The position numbers and the translations under genes were made by a program. 64,000 nt of DNA from Haloarchaeobius litoreus (GTDB taxonomy: Archaea > Halobacteriota > Halobacteria > Halobacteriales > Natrialbaceae), in the NCBI RefSeq assembly GCF_024495425.1, contig NZ_JANHJR010000001.1:930001-994000 (forward strand). The letters are read 5' to 3'. Within the stretch, counting starts at the first letter, position 1; each line of letters opens with the position of its first letter. Under the pieces are notes generated by a model. That model saw only the letters and a program-made list of their open reading frames with translations. It had not been told where the DNA came from and searched no databases. Positions 47,292-56,636 of this stretch are shown one piece after another.

Positions 47292-48464
47292 TCAGAACGG
47301 GAGTCGCTCGGCCCGCTCGACGGCCGCCACGGCCCGCTCGCGCAGGTCGTCGGGCTCCATCCTGCGGACCGTCTCCACGGAGCCGTGCGTCTCGGGCTGG
47401 TCGGGGACGACCCGGTTGCAGCCCGCCGGGACGGTCGAGTCGACGAACGTGCCGATGTCGCGTGACTGCGAGACGATGTCCTGCTTGTCCCGGGAGAACA
47501 GCGGCCGGTGGACCGGCAGGTCGATGGCCTGCGAGGTGACGGCCATGTTCTGCGCTGTCTGGCTCGACTTCTGCCCCAGCGCCTCGCCCGTGACGACGCC
47601 GACCGCGCCCGTCTCCTCGGCGACGGCCTCGCCGACCATGAGCAGGAACCGACGGAAGGCGAGCATCCGCCCGGTCCCCATCGTCTCGACGAGGTCGTTC
47701 ACCACGTCGCCAGCGGGGACCCGCCAGAGCTCGAACTCGGCGTCGGGCACGCGCTCGGCGAGCGTCCGGACGGTCTCGACGGCCCGGGCTTCGTGGTCGG
47801 CCCCACCGTACTCGCCGAGGTCTGCGTAGACGGGGACGACGGGGCTCCCCCGTCGCATCGCCTCGAAGGCCGCCACGGGCGAGTCGATACCGCCGCTGAC
47901 GAGCGCGACGAGTGGTTTCTGGGTCCCGTACGGCAGCCCGCCGGGACCGTCGTAGCGCTCGTGGAAGACGAACGCCTCGTCCTCCCTGAGGTCGACCTCG
48001 AAGACGATGTCCGGGTCGTCGAGATCGACCTCCGGCTCGAACTCGTCCTCGACGGCGTCCCAGACGGCCTGCCCGCCGGAGCGTTCGAGGTCCTCGCTGG
48101 TGTACGGGAGCGACTTGTCGGCGCGGTTGACGCTGACCGCGAATGCCCCGCCCTCGTACACCGCGGCCCCCGCCGCGGCGAGCGCGTCCTCGATTGCGTC
48201 GCGCTCCGACGGGACCGTCACAGCCGGACTCGTCGAGACGACGCCGAACGCGCGGGCGACGGTCTCGGCGGCGGTCTCGGCATCGCCGCAGACGTCCCTG
48301 ACGATGGGGCGGGACCAGCGGCGGTCCACCTCCGCGTCGACACCCGCGGCCGCGAGCAGCGACTCGGCGTGGTCCAGCAGCCGGTGTTCCATCCGTCGCT
48401 TGACCCGGGTGCTCTTGACGTTCAGGTCGCCGTGGCGTACGAGGACGGCGTCCGCACCATGCAT
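47292..48464 (-). CDS. thiI: tRNA sulfurtransferase ThiI
   Basis: The 390-residue protein starts with an N-terminal ferredoxin-like and THUMP region (AVLVRHGDLNVKSTRVKRRM, FAVSVNRADKSLPYTSEDLE). The PP-loop is VALVSGGIDSPVAAFEAMRR, followed by the ThiI-specific GVVTGEALGQKSSQTAQNMA and CNRVVPDQPETHGSVE. It adds sulfur to tRNA U8 (4-thiouridine) and may serve thiazole synthesis. The bacterial rhodanese domain is absent, as in archaea, so the sulfur donor must be another protein. Confidence 0.93.
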   Translation of the reverse strand: MHGADAVLVRHGDLNVKSTRVKRRMEHRLLDHAESLLAAAGVDAEVDRRWSRPIVRDVCGDAETAAETVARAFGVVSTSPAVTVPSERDAIEDALAAAGAAVYEGGAFAVSVNRADKSLPYTSEDLERSGGQAVWDAVEDEFEPEVDLDDPDIVFEVDLREDEAFVFHERYDGPGGLPYGTQKPLVALVSGGIDSPVAAFEAMRRGSPVVPVYADLGEYGGADHEARAVETVRTLAERVPDAEFELWRVPAGDVVNDLVETMGTGRMLAFRRFLLMVGEAVAEETGAVGVVTGEALGQKSSQTAQNMAVTSQAIDLPVHRPLFSRDKQDIVSQSRDIGTFVDSTVPAGCNRVVPDQPETHGSVETVRRMEPDDLRERAVAAVERAERLPF

Positions 48465-48536
48465 GCGCGGCGATAGCCCGTCGACGTATATACCGCCGTC
48501 GGAGCGCGGCCGTGGTCGCCGGGGCGGAACCCCGAT

Positions 48537-49757
48537 TCAGAAAGTCGTCAGTTCGCCGTCGATGACGCGACGGGTGATATCGGTCACGTCGGCCAGCTCG
48601 CGGTCGACGATTGCGGACACGTCGTCCTCGATGTCGGCGACATCGATGCCGTCGGCGGTGACGACGTGTGCGTCGGCGACGTGGGGCTCGTCGATGGGCC
48701 GACCGATCTGGGAGAGCAGGCGGATGCGGAGATCGCGGATGCCGTCGACCTCGCTCACGACGGACTCGGCGATCTCCGTCGAGAGGAGATTGTATATCTT
48801 CCCGATGTGGTTGACGGGGTTCTTGCCGGAGGTCGCCTCCATCGACATCGACCGGTTCGGCGTGATGAGCCCGTTCGCGCGGTTGCCACGCCCGACGGAG
48901 CCGTCGTCACCCTGCTCGGCGGAGGTGCCGGTCGTGGTGAGGTAGATCGCACCCTCGTCGTAGTCGTCGGCCGTGTTGACGTGCACGTCCACGGTCCGGT
49001 CCGTGATCTCGGTGGCGACGTCGGTGACGAACTCGCGGACGCCATCGACCTCGTCGATGTAGTCCTCCATCCCCTCGACGTAGCTGTCGACGATGGCGGC
49101 AGCGACCGTGATCTCGATGTCGTCGCCCTCCCGCTTGCCCATTATCTTGATGTCCTGTCCCACGGCCGGGTTGTCGGTGGCGTAGGGGCCGTTGAGGCGC
49201 TTCTCGGCCTCGAGGACGATGCGCTCCGTCTCGGTCAGCGGCGCGTGGCCGACGCCGAAGGACGTGTCGTTGGCCATCGGGACCGTCGCCCCCTCCTCGG
49301 AGAAGACCTCCTGCAGGTCGCCCGAGCCCTCGCCGAGCTTCACGTCGACGACGACGTCGGTGCCGAACTCCAGTTCGGGGAAGTACTCGGCGAGGTAGTC
49401 GCGGGCGGCACGGAGCGCGACGGTGTCAGTCGGGATGTGGTACTCGGTCCCGTCGGCGTCGACGTAGTGCTTCGTGGCACGCCCGACGATGAGGAGATAG
49501 ATCGGCTCGATGACCTCACCGCCGCCGAAGGCCGGAGCCGCAGACCCGGCGACCAGCTGGGTCTCGTCGGTGTTGTAGTGGAGGACCTTGCCGACGCGGT
49601 CGAGGTAGGTCTGGGCGAGCGCCTGCGAGACGCTCTCGGCGATGCCGTCGCAGATGGAGTCGGGGTGTCCGAGCCCCTTTCGCTCCACGATCTCGACCTC
49701 CTGGTCCTCGACCGCGAACCGGTCGATGGGTTCTACGCGAATATTGCGCTCTGTCAT
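48537..49757 (-). CDS. mat: S-adenosylmethionine synthetase, archaeal type
   Basis: The start at 49757 ([20 protein letters not shown]) gives the standard 406-residue archaeal enzyme. Signatures are [53 protein letters not shown] and [20 protein letters not shown]. It makes SAM from methionine and ATP. It supplies the methyltransferases encoded nearby, such as fibrillarin. An AT-rich promoter gap precedes the gene. Confidence 0.95.
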   Translation of the reverse strand: MTERNIRVEPIDRFAVEDQEVEIVERKGLGHPDSICDGIAESVSQALAQTYLDRVGKVLHYNTDETQLVAGSAAPAFGGGEVIEPIYLLIVGRATKHYVDADGTEYHIPTDTVALRAARDYLAEYFPELEFGTDVVVDVKLGEGSGDLQEVFSEEGATVPMANDTSFGVGHAPLTETERIVLEAEKRLNGPYATDNPAVGQDIKIMGKREGDDIEITVAAAIVDSYVEGMEDYIDEVDGVREFVTDVATEITDRTVDVHVNTADDYDEGAIYLTTTGTSAEQGDDGSVGRGNRANGLITPNRSMSMEATSGKNPVNHIGKIYNLLSTEIAESVVSEVDGIRDLRIRLLSQIGRPIDEPHVADAHVVTADGIDVADIEDDVSAIVDRELADVTDITRRVIDGELTTF

Positions 49758-49838
49758 TGCTCCGAGTTGAACAGGGCAGGTTCTATAACTTGCGAAACGA
49801 TTCATGGCCGATAATATGCCCGTGAGTAATCTCTCGGC

Positions 49839-50420
49839 CTACGACTCGAGCAGGAGACCCAGGTACGACGTCCGGATGCCGTCGGCGGGGTCGAGGCCGA
49901 GGGCGTCGAGCACCTCGACCGCGCCGTCGCGGGCGGCCTCGATGTCGCCGGAGGCGGCCTCGGTCTCGACCTCGACGAACTCCCCGAGCCCGTCGACGTC
50001 GTCCAGCGTGACGGTGTAGCCTGACAGTGCGAACCGGCGGCGGCGCTTGCGGACCGTCGCCGCGGGCTCGAAGCCCAGCCCGTCGAGGATGCCCTCCATC
50101 GCGTCGCGGTCCGCGACCGCCGTCTCGAACTCCTCGCGGGTCTTCGAACTGTCGTCGACGAGGGGGCCTTTGTAGGTGACCTTCGTCGTCCCGTCGTCGG
50201 TGGACCAGTCGAAGCCAGCGTCGGTACCGGCCCCCGTATCGTCCAGCGAGACCTCCCCACGGATGCGCAGCGCCTCGTCCGTCTCCGCGAAGTCGCGGTG
50301 CGGTGCGTCGTAGTACACGTCTGTCTGGCCGACACCGCCCACCGGCTCGGCGTCGAGTTCGGCCAGCCGTCGCCGGACCACGGCGTGTTCGGCGCGGACC
50401 TTCAGTTCGACCTCGTACAT
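49839..50420 (-). CDS. CYTH-domain protein (class IV adenylyl cyclase-like)
   Basis: The start MYEVELKVRAEHAVVRRRLA at 50420 opens with the CYTH motif E-x-E-x-K (EVELK). VYYDAPHRDFAETDEALRIR, KVTYKGPLVDD, RKRRRRFALSGYTVTLDDVD and FVEVETEA complete the triphosphate tunnel. The 193-residue family includes CyaB cyclases and inorganic or thiamine triphosphatases, so cyclase activity is uncertain. It is divergent from the FKBP gene. ATG 50438 is an alternative start. Confidence 0.88.
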   Translation of the reverse strand: MYEVELKVRAEHAVVRRRLAELDAEPVGGVGQTDVYYDAPHRDFAETDEALRIRGEVSLDDTGAGTDAGFDWSTDDGTTKVTYKGPLVDDSSKTREEFETAVADRDAMEGILDGLGFEPAATVRKRRRRFALSGYTVTLDDVDGLGEFVEVETEAASGDIEAARDGAVEVLDALGLDPADGIRTSYLGLLLES

Positions 50421-50525
50421 GTCCCGCACCTCGCTCACCAGGAACTAAAGCCCTCCCGACTCCACACCAGCGACTCGCGGGTCCAAAACGTGGTTCTTAA
50501 ATGCCGCGTGGGAGACGTTCATGAT

Positions 50526-51524
50526 ATGACCGATGACCAAGAGGCCGAGACGGCCGACAACGAGGAAGAGACACCGGACGTCGAGGACGAGGCAGCCGAG
50601 TCCGAGAAGGAGGAGACCGAGGACGAAGTGACCGGACTGCAGGACGGCGACTTCGTCAAGCTCGACTACACCGCCCGAACCGTCGAGAGCGAGCGCCTCG
50701 TCGACACGACCGACCCCGAGGTCGCCGAGGAGGAGGGCATCGAGGAGGAGGACCGCGAGTTCGAACCGCGCGTCATCGTCCTCGGCGAGGGCCACATGTT
50801 CGAGCAGGTCGAGGAGGAGCTCCGCGGCAAGGAGGTCGGCGACTCCGGTACCGTCGTCATCCCCGCCGCCGACGCCTTCGGCGAGTACGACGACGAGCAG
50901 GTCCGCACCGTCAGCGTCGAGAAGCTCCCCGAGGACTCGCGCCGCCCCGGCTCGCAGGTCCAGGTCGACGGCGAACAGGGCTTCGTCAACGCCGTCATCG
51001 GCGGCCGCGCCCGCGTCGACTTCAACCACCCGCTCGCGGGTGACGACATCGAGTACGACTACGAGATCGCCGGCGTCGTCGACGACCGCGTCGAGAAGGC
51101 ACAGGGCCTGATGGAGATGATGTTCGACGTCGACCTCGACATGTGGTTCGAGACGGACGAGGTCGAGGAGGAGGTCCAGGTCGAGTCCGACGACGACGAC
51201 GAGGACGCCGAGCCCGAGTTCGAGACCCAGACCGTCGAGAAGGAGACGCTGTACATCGAGTCCGACCCGCAGCTGCAGATGAACCAGCAGTGGATGTTCG
51301 GCAAGCAGCAGGTCGCACAGCAGCTCATGCAGCACCTCGACATCGACCGCGTCATCGTCCAGGAGACCATCTCCGGCGGCATGGGCGGTATGATGGGTGG
51401 CATGGGTGGCATGATGGGCGGCATGGGTGGCGGCGCAGACGGCGCGGACGCGGCCGACATCGAGGAGGCCCTCGAGGAGGCCGACATCGACGCCGACGAC
51501 ATCGAAGCCGACCTCGAAGAGTAA
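50526..51524 (+). CDS. FKBP/SlyD-type peptidyl-prolyl isomerase with a GGM-rich C-terminus
   Basis: After an acidic N-terminus the FKBP core reads GDFVKLDYTARTVESERLVD, RVIVLGEGHMFEQVEEELRG, VGDSGTVVIPAADAFGEYDD, a SlyD-like layout with an inserted flap. A C-terminal domain (MDVDLDMWF region, then QMNQQWMFGKQQVAQQLMQH) and an extraordinary tail GGMGGMMGGMGGMMGGMGGG end in an acidic helix. It is a folding factor in the cytoplasm. The GGM repeat is like the tails of group I chaperonins. The unusual C-terminus may provide methionine-rich client contact; inferred. Confidence 0.9.
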   Translation: MTDDQEAETADNEEETPDVEDEAAESEKEETEDEVTGLQDGDFVKLDYTARTVESERLVDTTDPEVAEEEGIEEEDREFEPRVIVLGEGHMFEQVEEELRGKEVGDSGTVVIPAADAFGEYDDEQVRTVSVEKLPEDSRRPGSQVQVDGEQGFVNAVIGGRARVDFNHPLAGDDIEYDYEIAGVVDDRVEKAQGLMEMMFDVDLDMWFETDEVEEEVQVESDDDDEDAEPEFETQTVEKETLYIESDPQLQMNQQWMFGKQQVAQQLMQHLDIDRVIVQETISGGMGGMMGGMGGMMGGMGGGADGADAADIEEALEEADIDADDIEADLEE

Positions 51525-51588
51525 GTCGAACCCCGGACGCCGAGTCCAGGACGGTACCACTATTGCGGTGCCGTTTCTCCGCCGAATC

Positions 51589-51894
51589 ATGGACGAACAG
51601 CGACGCGTCGCGGAGTTCGTCGCGACGCACGACATGGAGGCGGAGCCGGCGTATCGACTGCTCGACCTGCAATGCGAACTCGGCGAACTGGCGAAGGAGG
51701 TGTGCGAGTCGACGGACTACGGCGGCAGGCCGGCGGACGTGACCGTCTCGGACGACGAGCTCGGCGACGCGCTGTTCGCGCTGCTGGCGCTCGCCGGGTC
51801 GCTGGACATCGACGCGGGTGCGGCGCTCGAAACGTCGCTCGCGAAGTACGAGGGTAGAATCGAGGAGACGGGAGACGCGGCCTCCGGCCGGTAG
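51589..51894 (+). CDS. MazG-like nucleotide pyrophosphohydrolase
   Basis: The 101-residue protein (MDEQRRVAEFVATHDMEAEP) contains the MazG-type helices with metal-binding acidic residues: LDLQCELGELAKEVCESTDY and SDDELGDALFALLALAGSLD, i.e. ExxE and ExxD patterns. It is a single-domain all-alpha NTP pyrophosphatase-like protein, perhaps a house-cleaning enzyme. It converges with the geranylgeranyl reductase gene, one base apart. The substrate is not predictable. Confidence 0.85.
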   Translation: MDEQRRVAEFVATHDMEAEPAYRLLDLQCELGELAKEVCESTDYGGRPADVTVSDDELGDALFALLALAGSLDIDAGAALETSLAKYEGRIEETGDAASGR

Positions 51895-51895
51895 C

Positions 51896-53128
51896 CTACC
51901 GGCGGTACCAGTCCTTGAGGGTATCGAACACGAGCTTCGCGTCGCCGAGACGGAGCATCTTCGCGAGTTCGAGCTTGTTCCCCTGGTTCGCCTCGGTGAG
52001 GTCGTCGGCCGACATCCGCGAGAGGTCGTCCATCAGGGCGTCGTAGCGCTCGTTCGAGGCGCGGTACAGCAGCTCGGTCATGAACAGCCGGGTCTTGACC
52101 TTCGGTGCGACGCGCTCGTGCCAGAGCTGGTCGTAGATGGCCATCTCGGAGGCGCTGGTGTCGCGCTCGCTGTGGGTCAGCACGCGGTCGGCGACCGCCG
52201 CTGCGGCCCGGCCGGAGCGCATGCACTTGTCGATGCCCTCGCCCCAGAGTGGATCGACCGTCGGGACGGTGTCGCCGATGGCCATGAAGCTGTCCGTGCT
52301 CATCTTGCCGGGGAGCTGGATGTGCGCGGAGCCCCGGTGCTGCTCGCCCTCGATGCGCGTCGCGTTCTGGAGGCGCGGGTCCTTGTCCTCCCAGTACGAG
52401 AGGTAGTCGTCGATGCTGAAGCCCTCCTTCGCGTTCTCCTGATGGGCGGCGTTCTGGATGTAGCACACGCCGACCTTCGCGGTGTCGTCGCCGGTGTGGA
52501 AGATCCACGAGTAGCCGCCGGGCGCGAGGTCGTGGTCGAGGCGGAGCATCATCGCGTCGGTCAGGTCGGCGTAGCCGCCAGCGTTCACCTCGACGCCCTC
52601 CATCTCGAACTCGACGCCGATGGCCTGCCGTTCGCGCTTGAGGTTCACGACGTCGAGCGCCTTCGCGAGCGGCGCGCTCGGTCCCGTCGCGTCGATGATG
52701 ACATCGCCGTACACCTCCTCGTCGCCGTTGTAGCGGACGCCGACCGGCTCGCCACCCTCGACGATGGGCTTCGAGACACGGGCGTCGAAGATGTACTCCG
52801 CGCCGTCCTCGCGGGAGTCCTCGACCAGCCAGTTCTTGTAGTCGGCGAACTCGAGGACGGCACCGGGCTGGTGGCGCGTGTAGTAGTGGTTCGGCGACTC
52901 CAGCACCACCTCGTCGGTGAAGTTCATCACGACCTCGTCCGGGATGTTGAAGTCGGACATCGTCGACGGGAACGTTCCCGCGGTCGACTTGTTGCTCCGG
53001 CTCGGGAACTCGTCTTCGCCCTCCGTCTCGAGTACGACCACGTCGTACCCCCGTGCGGCGAGGTCCCGGGCGGCCTGCCCACCAGCAGGCCCGGCACCGG
53101 CGATGACCGCGTCGTATGTTTCAGTCAT
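51896..53128 (-). CDS. Geranylgeranyl reductase family flavoprotein
   Basis: The start MTETYDAVIAGAGPAGGQAA at 53128 holds the FAD-binding GAGPAGGQAARDLA. The motif GDTVPTVDPLWGEGIDKCMR is the second FAD contact of the family. VKTRLFMTELLYRASNERYD follows. In archaea such enzymes saturate the double bonds of geranylgeranyl chains in membrane lipids; others reduce menaquinone or chlorophyll chains. The family member here could be either the digeranylgeranylglycerophospholipid reductase or a paralogue. Confidence 0.85.
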   Translation of the reverse strand: MTETYDAVIAGAGPAGGQAARDLAARGYDVVVLETEGEDEFPSRSNKSTAGTFPSTMSDFNIPDEVVMNFTDEVVLESPNHYYTRHQPGAVLEFADYKNWLVEDSREDGAEYIFDARVSKPIVEGGEPVGVRYNGDEEVYGDVIIDATGPSAPLAKALDVVNLKRERQAIGVEFEMEGVEVNAGGYADLTDAMMLRLDHDLAPGGYSWIFHTGDDTAKVGVCYIQNAAHQENAKEGFSIDDYLSYWEDKDPRLQNATRIEGEQHRGSAHIQLPGKMSTDSFMAIGDTVPTVDPLWGEGIDKCMRSGRAAAAVADRVLTHSERDTSASEMAIYDQLWHERVAPKVKTRLFMTELLYRASNERYDALMDDLSRMSADDLTEANQGNKLELAKMLRLGDAKLVFDTLKDWYRR

Positions 53129-53251
53129 GGTAGAGTAGACAGCGTCGGAGTGTTCGCTGAACGCCGTTACCCCTACATTCGAATCCGGAGTGTAATTCTT
53201 TCTGATTCGTGTCCGTCGGGGTGAACTGACCAACGAACCGAGAAGACCGAC

Positions 53252-53878
53252 CTACGCGATGTCGCGGCTGGTGTCGATGGCGACCTCGTCCGCGAGCTCC
53301 AGCTTGACCGTCTCGACGAGGGCGGTGCCGCCGCGGAACTTCGGCACGGAGAGTCGGTTCTCCAGCTCCGCACCGCGGACATGGGTCTCCAGGGCGAACA
53401 CCACGTCCGCCATGTGCTTCGTCGTGTCCCGGTTCGTGGGGATGTGGTGGCCGTCGAGGCAGTGCATGAACGCGATGGAGCCGGTGTTGACCATGTGGGT
53501 CTGGAGCTCGGTCATGAAGCTCCGGTAGCGGTTCCGGTCGCCGCGCTCCAGCACGTCCGCGGTGTCGATGACGAGGTTCGCACCCTCGGGGAGCGCGCGG
53601 ATGAGTCGATTGGCCTGGTCGAGCGGCTCGGAGCCGGAGATGTCACGGACCGTCGGCGAGCCCACCGGTGCGTTGGTGTTCTCGATGGCGTCGCGGACGG
53701 CCTGGTCGGAGCGCTCGGTCGTCAGATACAGCGTTCCCCGGGCGGCGGTCAGTTCGTAGAGCAGTAGCTCGGACTGGCTCGCCGGAGATGCGGTGAACGC
53801 GACGATGGAGCCCGGGGGGAGCCCACCGTTCAGCTTCCGGTCCAGAACGTCGATTCCAGTCTCTAACCGACCGGCCAT
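53252..53878 (-). CDS. RecA/RAD55-superfamily protein with degenerate P-loop
   Basis: The 208-residue protein begins LETGIDVLDRKLNGGLPPGS, a RadA/KaiC-like start, but its Walker A position reads IVAFTASPASQSELLLYEL, lacking GKS/T. A Walker B-like ANLVIDTADVLERGDRN is present. This fits haloarchaeal HTR-like or RAD55 proteins that have lost ATP binding. It is near no sensor gene. A regulatory or structural role is more likely than recombination. Confidence 0.75.
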   Translation of the reverse strand: MAGRLETGIDVLDRKLNGGLPPGSIVAFTASPASQSELLLYELTAARGTLYLTTERSDQAVRDAIENTNAPVGSPTVRDISGSEPLDQANRLIRALPEGANLVIDTADVLERGDRNRYRSFMTELQTHMVNTGSIAFMHCLDGHHIPTNRDTTKHMADVVFALETHVRGAELENRLSVPKFRGGTALVETVKLELADEVAIDTSRDIA

Positions 53879-53904
53879 GTACGTCAGTCGTTAGCCGGCC
53901 GTGC

Positions 53905-54528
53905 CTAAATAACTGTTTGCCTCCGGAGGCGTTCCGCGACCCGGTCGTATGCAGTCCAGACCGCCGGATCCGAGAGGGGTTCGGTCGCCGGCGGGACAGT
54001 TCCGAGGACCGGTATCTCGAGGAACCGTTCGACGCCGTCGGGCTGTTCGAGGGTGCCCACGAGGACGACGCCGACGATGGCCACGCCGAGCTCCCGGGCG
54101 ATGGCACCGGTCTTGGCGGCGTCACGGAGCGCCTGTGGCGTTCCGTCGGCGACCAGCAGCGCGTGGTCCGCCACCCGGAGCGGGGCGACCGCATCCGGTC
54201 CCGCCCCGGCGGGTGTGTCGACGACAGTCGGTCGGTCCCGGAGCCGGCCCAGCGCCGACGTGACGGCGGCCCTGTCTTCGGCCCGCGGTGCGGCGACGAC
54301 CCGGACCCCGGGAATCGTCGCGACGGGCTGTTCGGGTACCCGCTCGCCGTCGAGCACCGCAGAGAGCGGAGGGTCGCGCTCGCAGCCCGCGAGCGCGTGG
54401 AGGTCGGGCATCTCGCAGTCCGTGTCCACCGCCCGGATCGGCCGGCCATCGCGGGCGAGCGCCCCCGCCAGCCCGAGCGTCGTCGTCGTCTTCCCCACGC
54501 CTCCCTTGCCACCGGCGACTGCGAGCAT
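53905..54528 (-). CDS. MinD/ParA-like ATPase
   Basis: From ATG 54528 the 207-residue protein starts MLAVAGGKGGVGKTTTTLGL, the deviant Walker A of MinD/ParA (GGKGGVGKT, residues 6-14). AVDTDCEMPDLHALAG, TVVDTPAGAGPDAVAPLRVA and IVGVVLVGTLEQPDGVERFL follow. MinD-like ATPases in archaea guide chemosensory arrays, flagellar or cell-division positioning. No partner gene is visible. It is shorter than typical, with about 205 residues, and divergent from the riboflavin-pathway gene. Confidence 0.85.
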   Translation of the reverse strand: MLAVAGGKGGVGKTTTTLGLAGALARDGRPIRAVDTDCEMPDLHALAGCERDPPLSAVLDGERVPEQPVATIPGVRVVAAPRAEDRAAVTSALGRLRDRPTVVDTPAGAGPDAVAPLRVADHALLVADGTPQALRDAAKTGAIARELGVAIVGVVLVGTLEQPDGVERFLEIPVLGTVPPATEPLSDPAVWTAYDRVAERLRRQTVI

Positions 54529-54610
54529 GCCCACTCTGGGACCGGCATCGTACTTGAACCCGGGCCCGGCGACCGAAACCAGTTTGCCGCCGCCGGCCGT
54601 GGCTCCGGGC

Positions 54611-55291
54611 GTGCACGTCCACGTCAACGCCGCGACGAGCGCGGACGGCAAGCTCGCCTCGCGCGAGCGCAGCCAGCTCCGCATCAGCGGCCCCGAGGAC
54701 TTCGACCGCGTCGACGCCATCAGGGCCGAGAGCGACGCCGTCGCGGTCGGCGTCGGCACCGTCCTCGCCGACGACCCGTCGCTGACGGTCAAGGACGAAG
54801 ACCGGGTCGCCGACCGTGAGGGCGACGGCAGGCCGTCGCATCCGGCCCGGGTCGTCTTCGACTCTCGGGGGCGAACCCCGACCGACGCCGCGCTCCTCGA
54901 CGACGCCGCGACGACCTACGTGCTCGTCGCCGAGGCAGCACCCGAGGGGCGACGCGAGGCGTTCGCGTCGGCCGGGGCAGAGGTGGTCGTCGCCGGCTCC
55001 GACCGCGTCGACCCCTCCGCCGGGCTCGACGCCCTCGCCGACCGGGGTATCGACCGGCTGCTGGTCGAGGGCGGCGGCGAGCTCATCTTCTCGCTGTTCG
55101 AGGCCGGGCTGGTCGACGAGCTCACCGTCTACGTGGGTGCGACGGTCGTCGGTGGCCGCGACGCGCCCACGCTCGCCGACGGGGAGGGGTTCGTCGAGGG
55201 CTTCCCCGAGCTGTCGCTCGATGGCGTCGAACGGCTCGACGACGGTGTCCTGCTGCGGTGGGCGGTCGATGGGCGACCGGCCGACGAGTAG
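54611..55291 (+). CDS. arfC: 2,5-diamino-6-ribosylaminopyrimidinone 5'-phosphate reductase
   Basis: The GTG at 54611 (VHVHVNAATSADGKLASRER) fits the start of RibD-C domain reductases. AVAVGVGTVLADDPSLTVKD, VLVAEAAPEGRREAFA, and IDRLLVEGGGELIFSLFEAG complete the fold, the last a NADPH-binding GGG-E. In archaea it reduces the ribose of the riboflavin intermediate. The gene is annotated from family match; related RibD-C proteins may have other substrates. It converges with the nucleotidyltransferase gene at 55294. Confidence 0.88.
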   Translation: MHVHVNAATSADGKLASRERSQLRISGPEDFDRVDAIRAESDAVAVGVGTVLADDPSLTVKDEDRVADREGDGRPSHPARVVFDSRGRTPTDAALLDDAATTYVLVAEAAPEGRREAFASAGAEVVVAGSDRVDPSAGLDALADRGIDRLLVEGGGELIFSLFEAGLVDELTVYVGATVVGGRDAPTLADGEGFVEGFPELSLDGVERLDDGVLLRWAVDGRPADE

Positions 55292-55293
55292 CG

Positions 55294-56241
55294 TCAGACC
55301 CCCTCGAACACGGCCTCGACGAACTCGTTCACCCGTCCGGGGTCGATGCCGCGCACGGCGTGTTTCTCGGGTGGAATCTCCGCCGGGAGCGCCAGCGAGC
55401 CGTCGGTGAACAGGTCGGGGACCAGCTCGGCACCCCGGCCCGCCCGCTTGCGCTCGACCAGCAGCCGCGCACGGTCGAGCACGTCGTCGACGAGCCAGCC
55501 GGTCGCCTCGCACTCGTCGAGGAACGCCGGGAAGTCGAGTGTCGGGAACTCGTGGGTGTCGCGGACGAACCTCGCGTACAGCGCGGCCCTGGCGAGGTAG
55601 GTCGTCCGGTCGACCGTCGGGTCCCACTCGCCGAGGTCGTAGCGGTCGTCGTCCTTCGGGATGCGCGTCCGCGTGTCCGACGGCGGCGCGGCCAGGCCCT
55701 CACCGTCGTCGGGGGCACAGACCCACTCGTCGTCGGTCTCGCCCACGACGACGTACGCCGGCTCGCCGGCCCTGAGGAGCCGCCGCTGGCAGTACTTCCG
55801 GAACTGGCGGTCGGCGAACGAGCGGTAGTGGTGGTAGAGCCGGATGGGCTCGAACTCGTCGCCAACGTCGACCTCCAGTGCGGCGAGCGGCTCGCAGGTC
55901 CGGTACCGAAGTGGCGAGTGGAGGAACTCGAGCGTGGCAGGGTTCGAGTCGACCAGCAGTTCGGCGAACCGTCGGACGTTCCAGGCCGTCAGCTCCACGT
56001 CGTCGCTCTCGCGGTGGACGGTGGGGACGTACCCGTCCAGTGTGGCGTAGCGTACGAGCGGCTGGCGGAACAGCACGGTCACGTCGAAGTCGCTGTCGGG
56101 GTGGTCGAGGCCCCAGGCACGGCTCCCCACGTCCCGGGCGGCGACGACCGAACAGTCGTGTTCGGCCTCGAGCGCCGCGATGGCGTCGGCGAGTGCGGGT
56201 GGCGGGTCGGCGACACGGTGGTCGGTGGACGCTGGCGTCAT
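55294..56241 (-). CDS. Predicted nucleotidyltransferase of the RlaP/YcgL family
   Basis: The 315-residue protein has the minimal nucleotidyltransferase motif AARDVGSRAWGLDHPDSDFD (G-S-x-A-x-G then S-D-x-D) and downstream ELTAWNVRRFAELLVDSNPA, TLEFLHSPLRYRTCEPL and YHHYRSFADRQFRKYCQRR. This matches the RlaP family associated with RNA repair or toxin contexts. Here it stands alone. Substrate unknown. An all-helical C-terminal part closes the chain. Confidence 0.85.
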   Translation of the reverse strand: MTPASTDHRVADPPPALADAIAALEAEHDCSVVAARDVGSRAWGLDHPDSDFDVTVLFRQPLVRYATLDGYVPTVHRESDDVELTAWNVRRFAELLVDSNPATLEFLHSPLRYRTCEPLAALEVDVGDEFEPIRLYHHYRSFADRQFRKYCQRRLLRAGEPAYVVVGETDDEWVCAPDDGEGLAAPPSDTRTRIPKDDDRYDLGEWDPTVDRTTYLARAALYARFVRDTHEFPTLDFPAFLDECEATGWLVDDVLDRARLLVERKRAGRGAELVPDLFTDGSLALPAEIPPEKHAVRGIDPGRVNEFVEAVFEGV

Positions 56242-56310
56242 GACTGGTGGTGGTCGTGCCGACGTGAAAAGCGTGTGTCGGGTGGGGCACCCGGTCGCAG
56301 TGTGGCCGCC

Positions 56311-56598
56311 TCAGTGCTGGTGGCCGGTCGCCTCGCCGAAGGTGACGCCGAAGCGCTCCTCGAACAGGTCCATCGCCTTCCCCTCGACCGCGTCGATCTC
56401 CGGGCTGTCGCCCTCGCCGTGGTGCGCGAGGTGGTGTGCGCGGGAGGCGAACGATAGCAGCGTGATGTCGGCGACGACCTCGGCGGGGGACTGACCCTGC
56501 TCGGCGAGCATGTCGATGAGGTCCGCGGGGAGCTCGACCTCGTCTGCGTCGTCGTCGGATTCGATGGCGAACGTGATTGTCTCGACGTCGTCTGACAT
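56311..56598 (-). CDS. Conserved haloarchaeal protein (95 aa)
   Basis: The start at 56598 gives MSDDVETITFAIESDDDADE and the product ends FEERFGVTFGEATGHQH. LPADLIDMLAEQGQSPAEVV and SFASRAHHLAHHGEGDSPEI look conserved in haloarchaea (I recall it as DUF7545, unchecked). The 3' His-rich end is notable (GHQH). Upstream in-frame sequence has no family match. Function unknown. Confidence 0.7.
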   Translation of the reverse strand: MSDDVETITFAIESDDDADEVELPADLIDMLAEQGQSPAEVVADITLLSFASRAHHLAHHGEGDSPEIDAVEGKAMDLFEERFGVTFGEATGHQH

Positions 56599-56636
56599 AG
56601 TTCGGGATTCGTTGGCAGGCATAAACCTCTGTGGGT

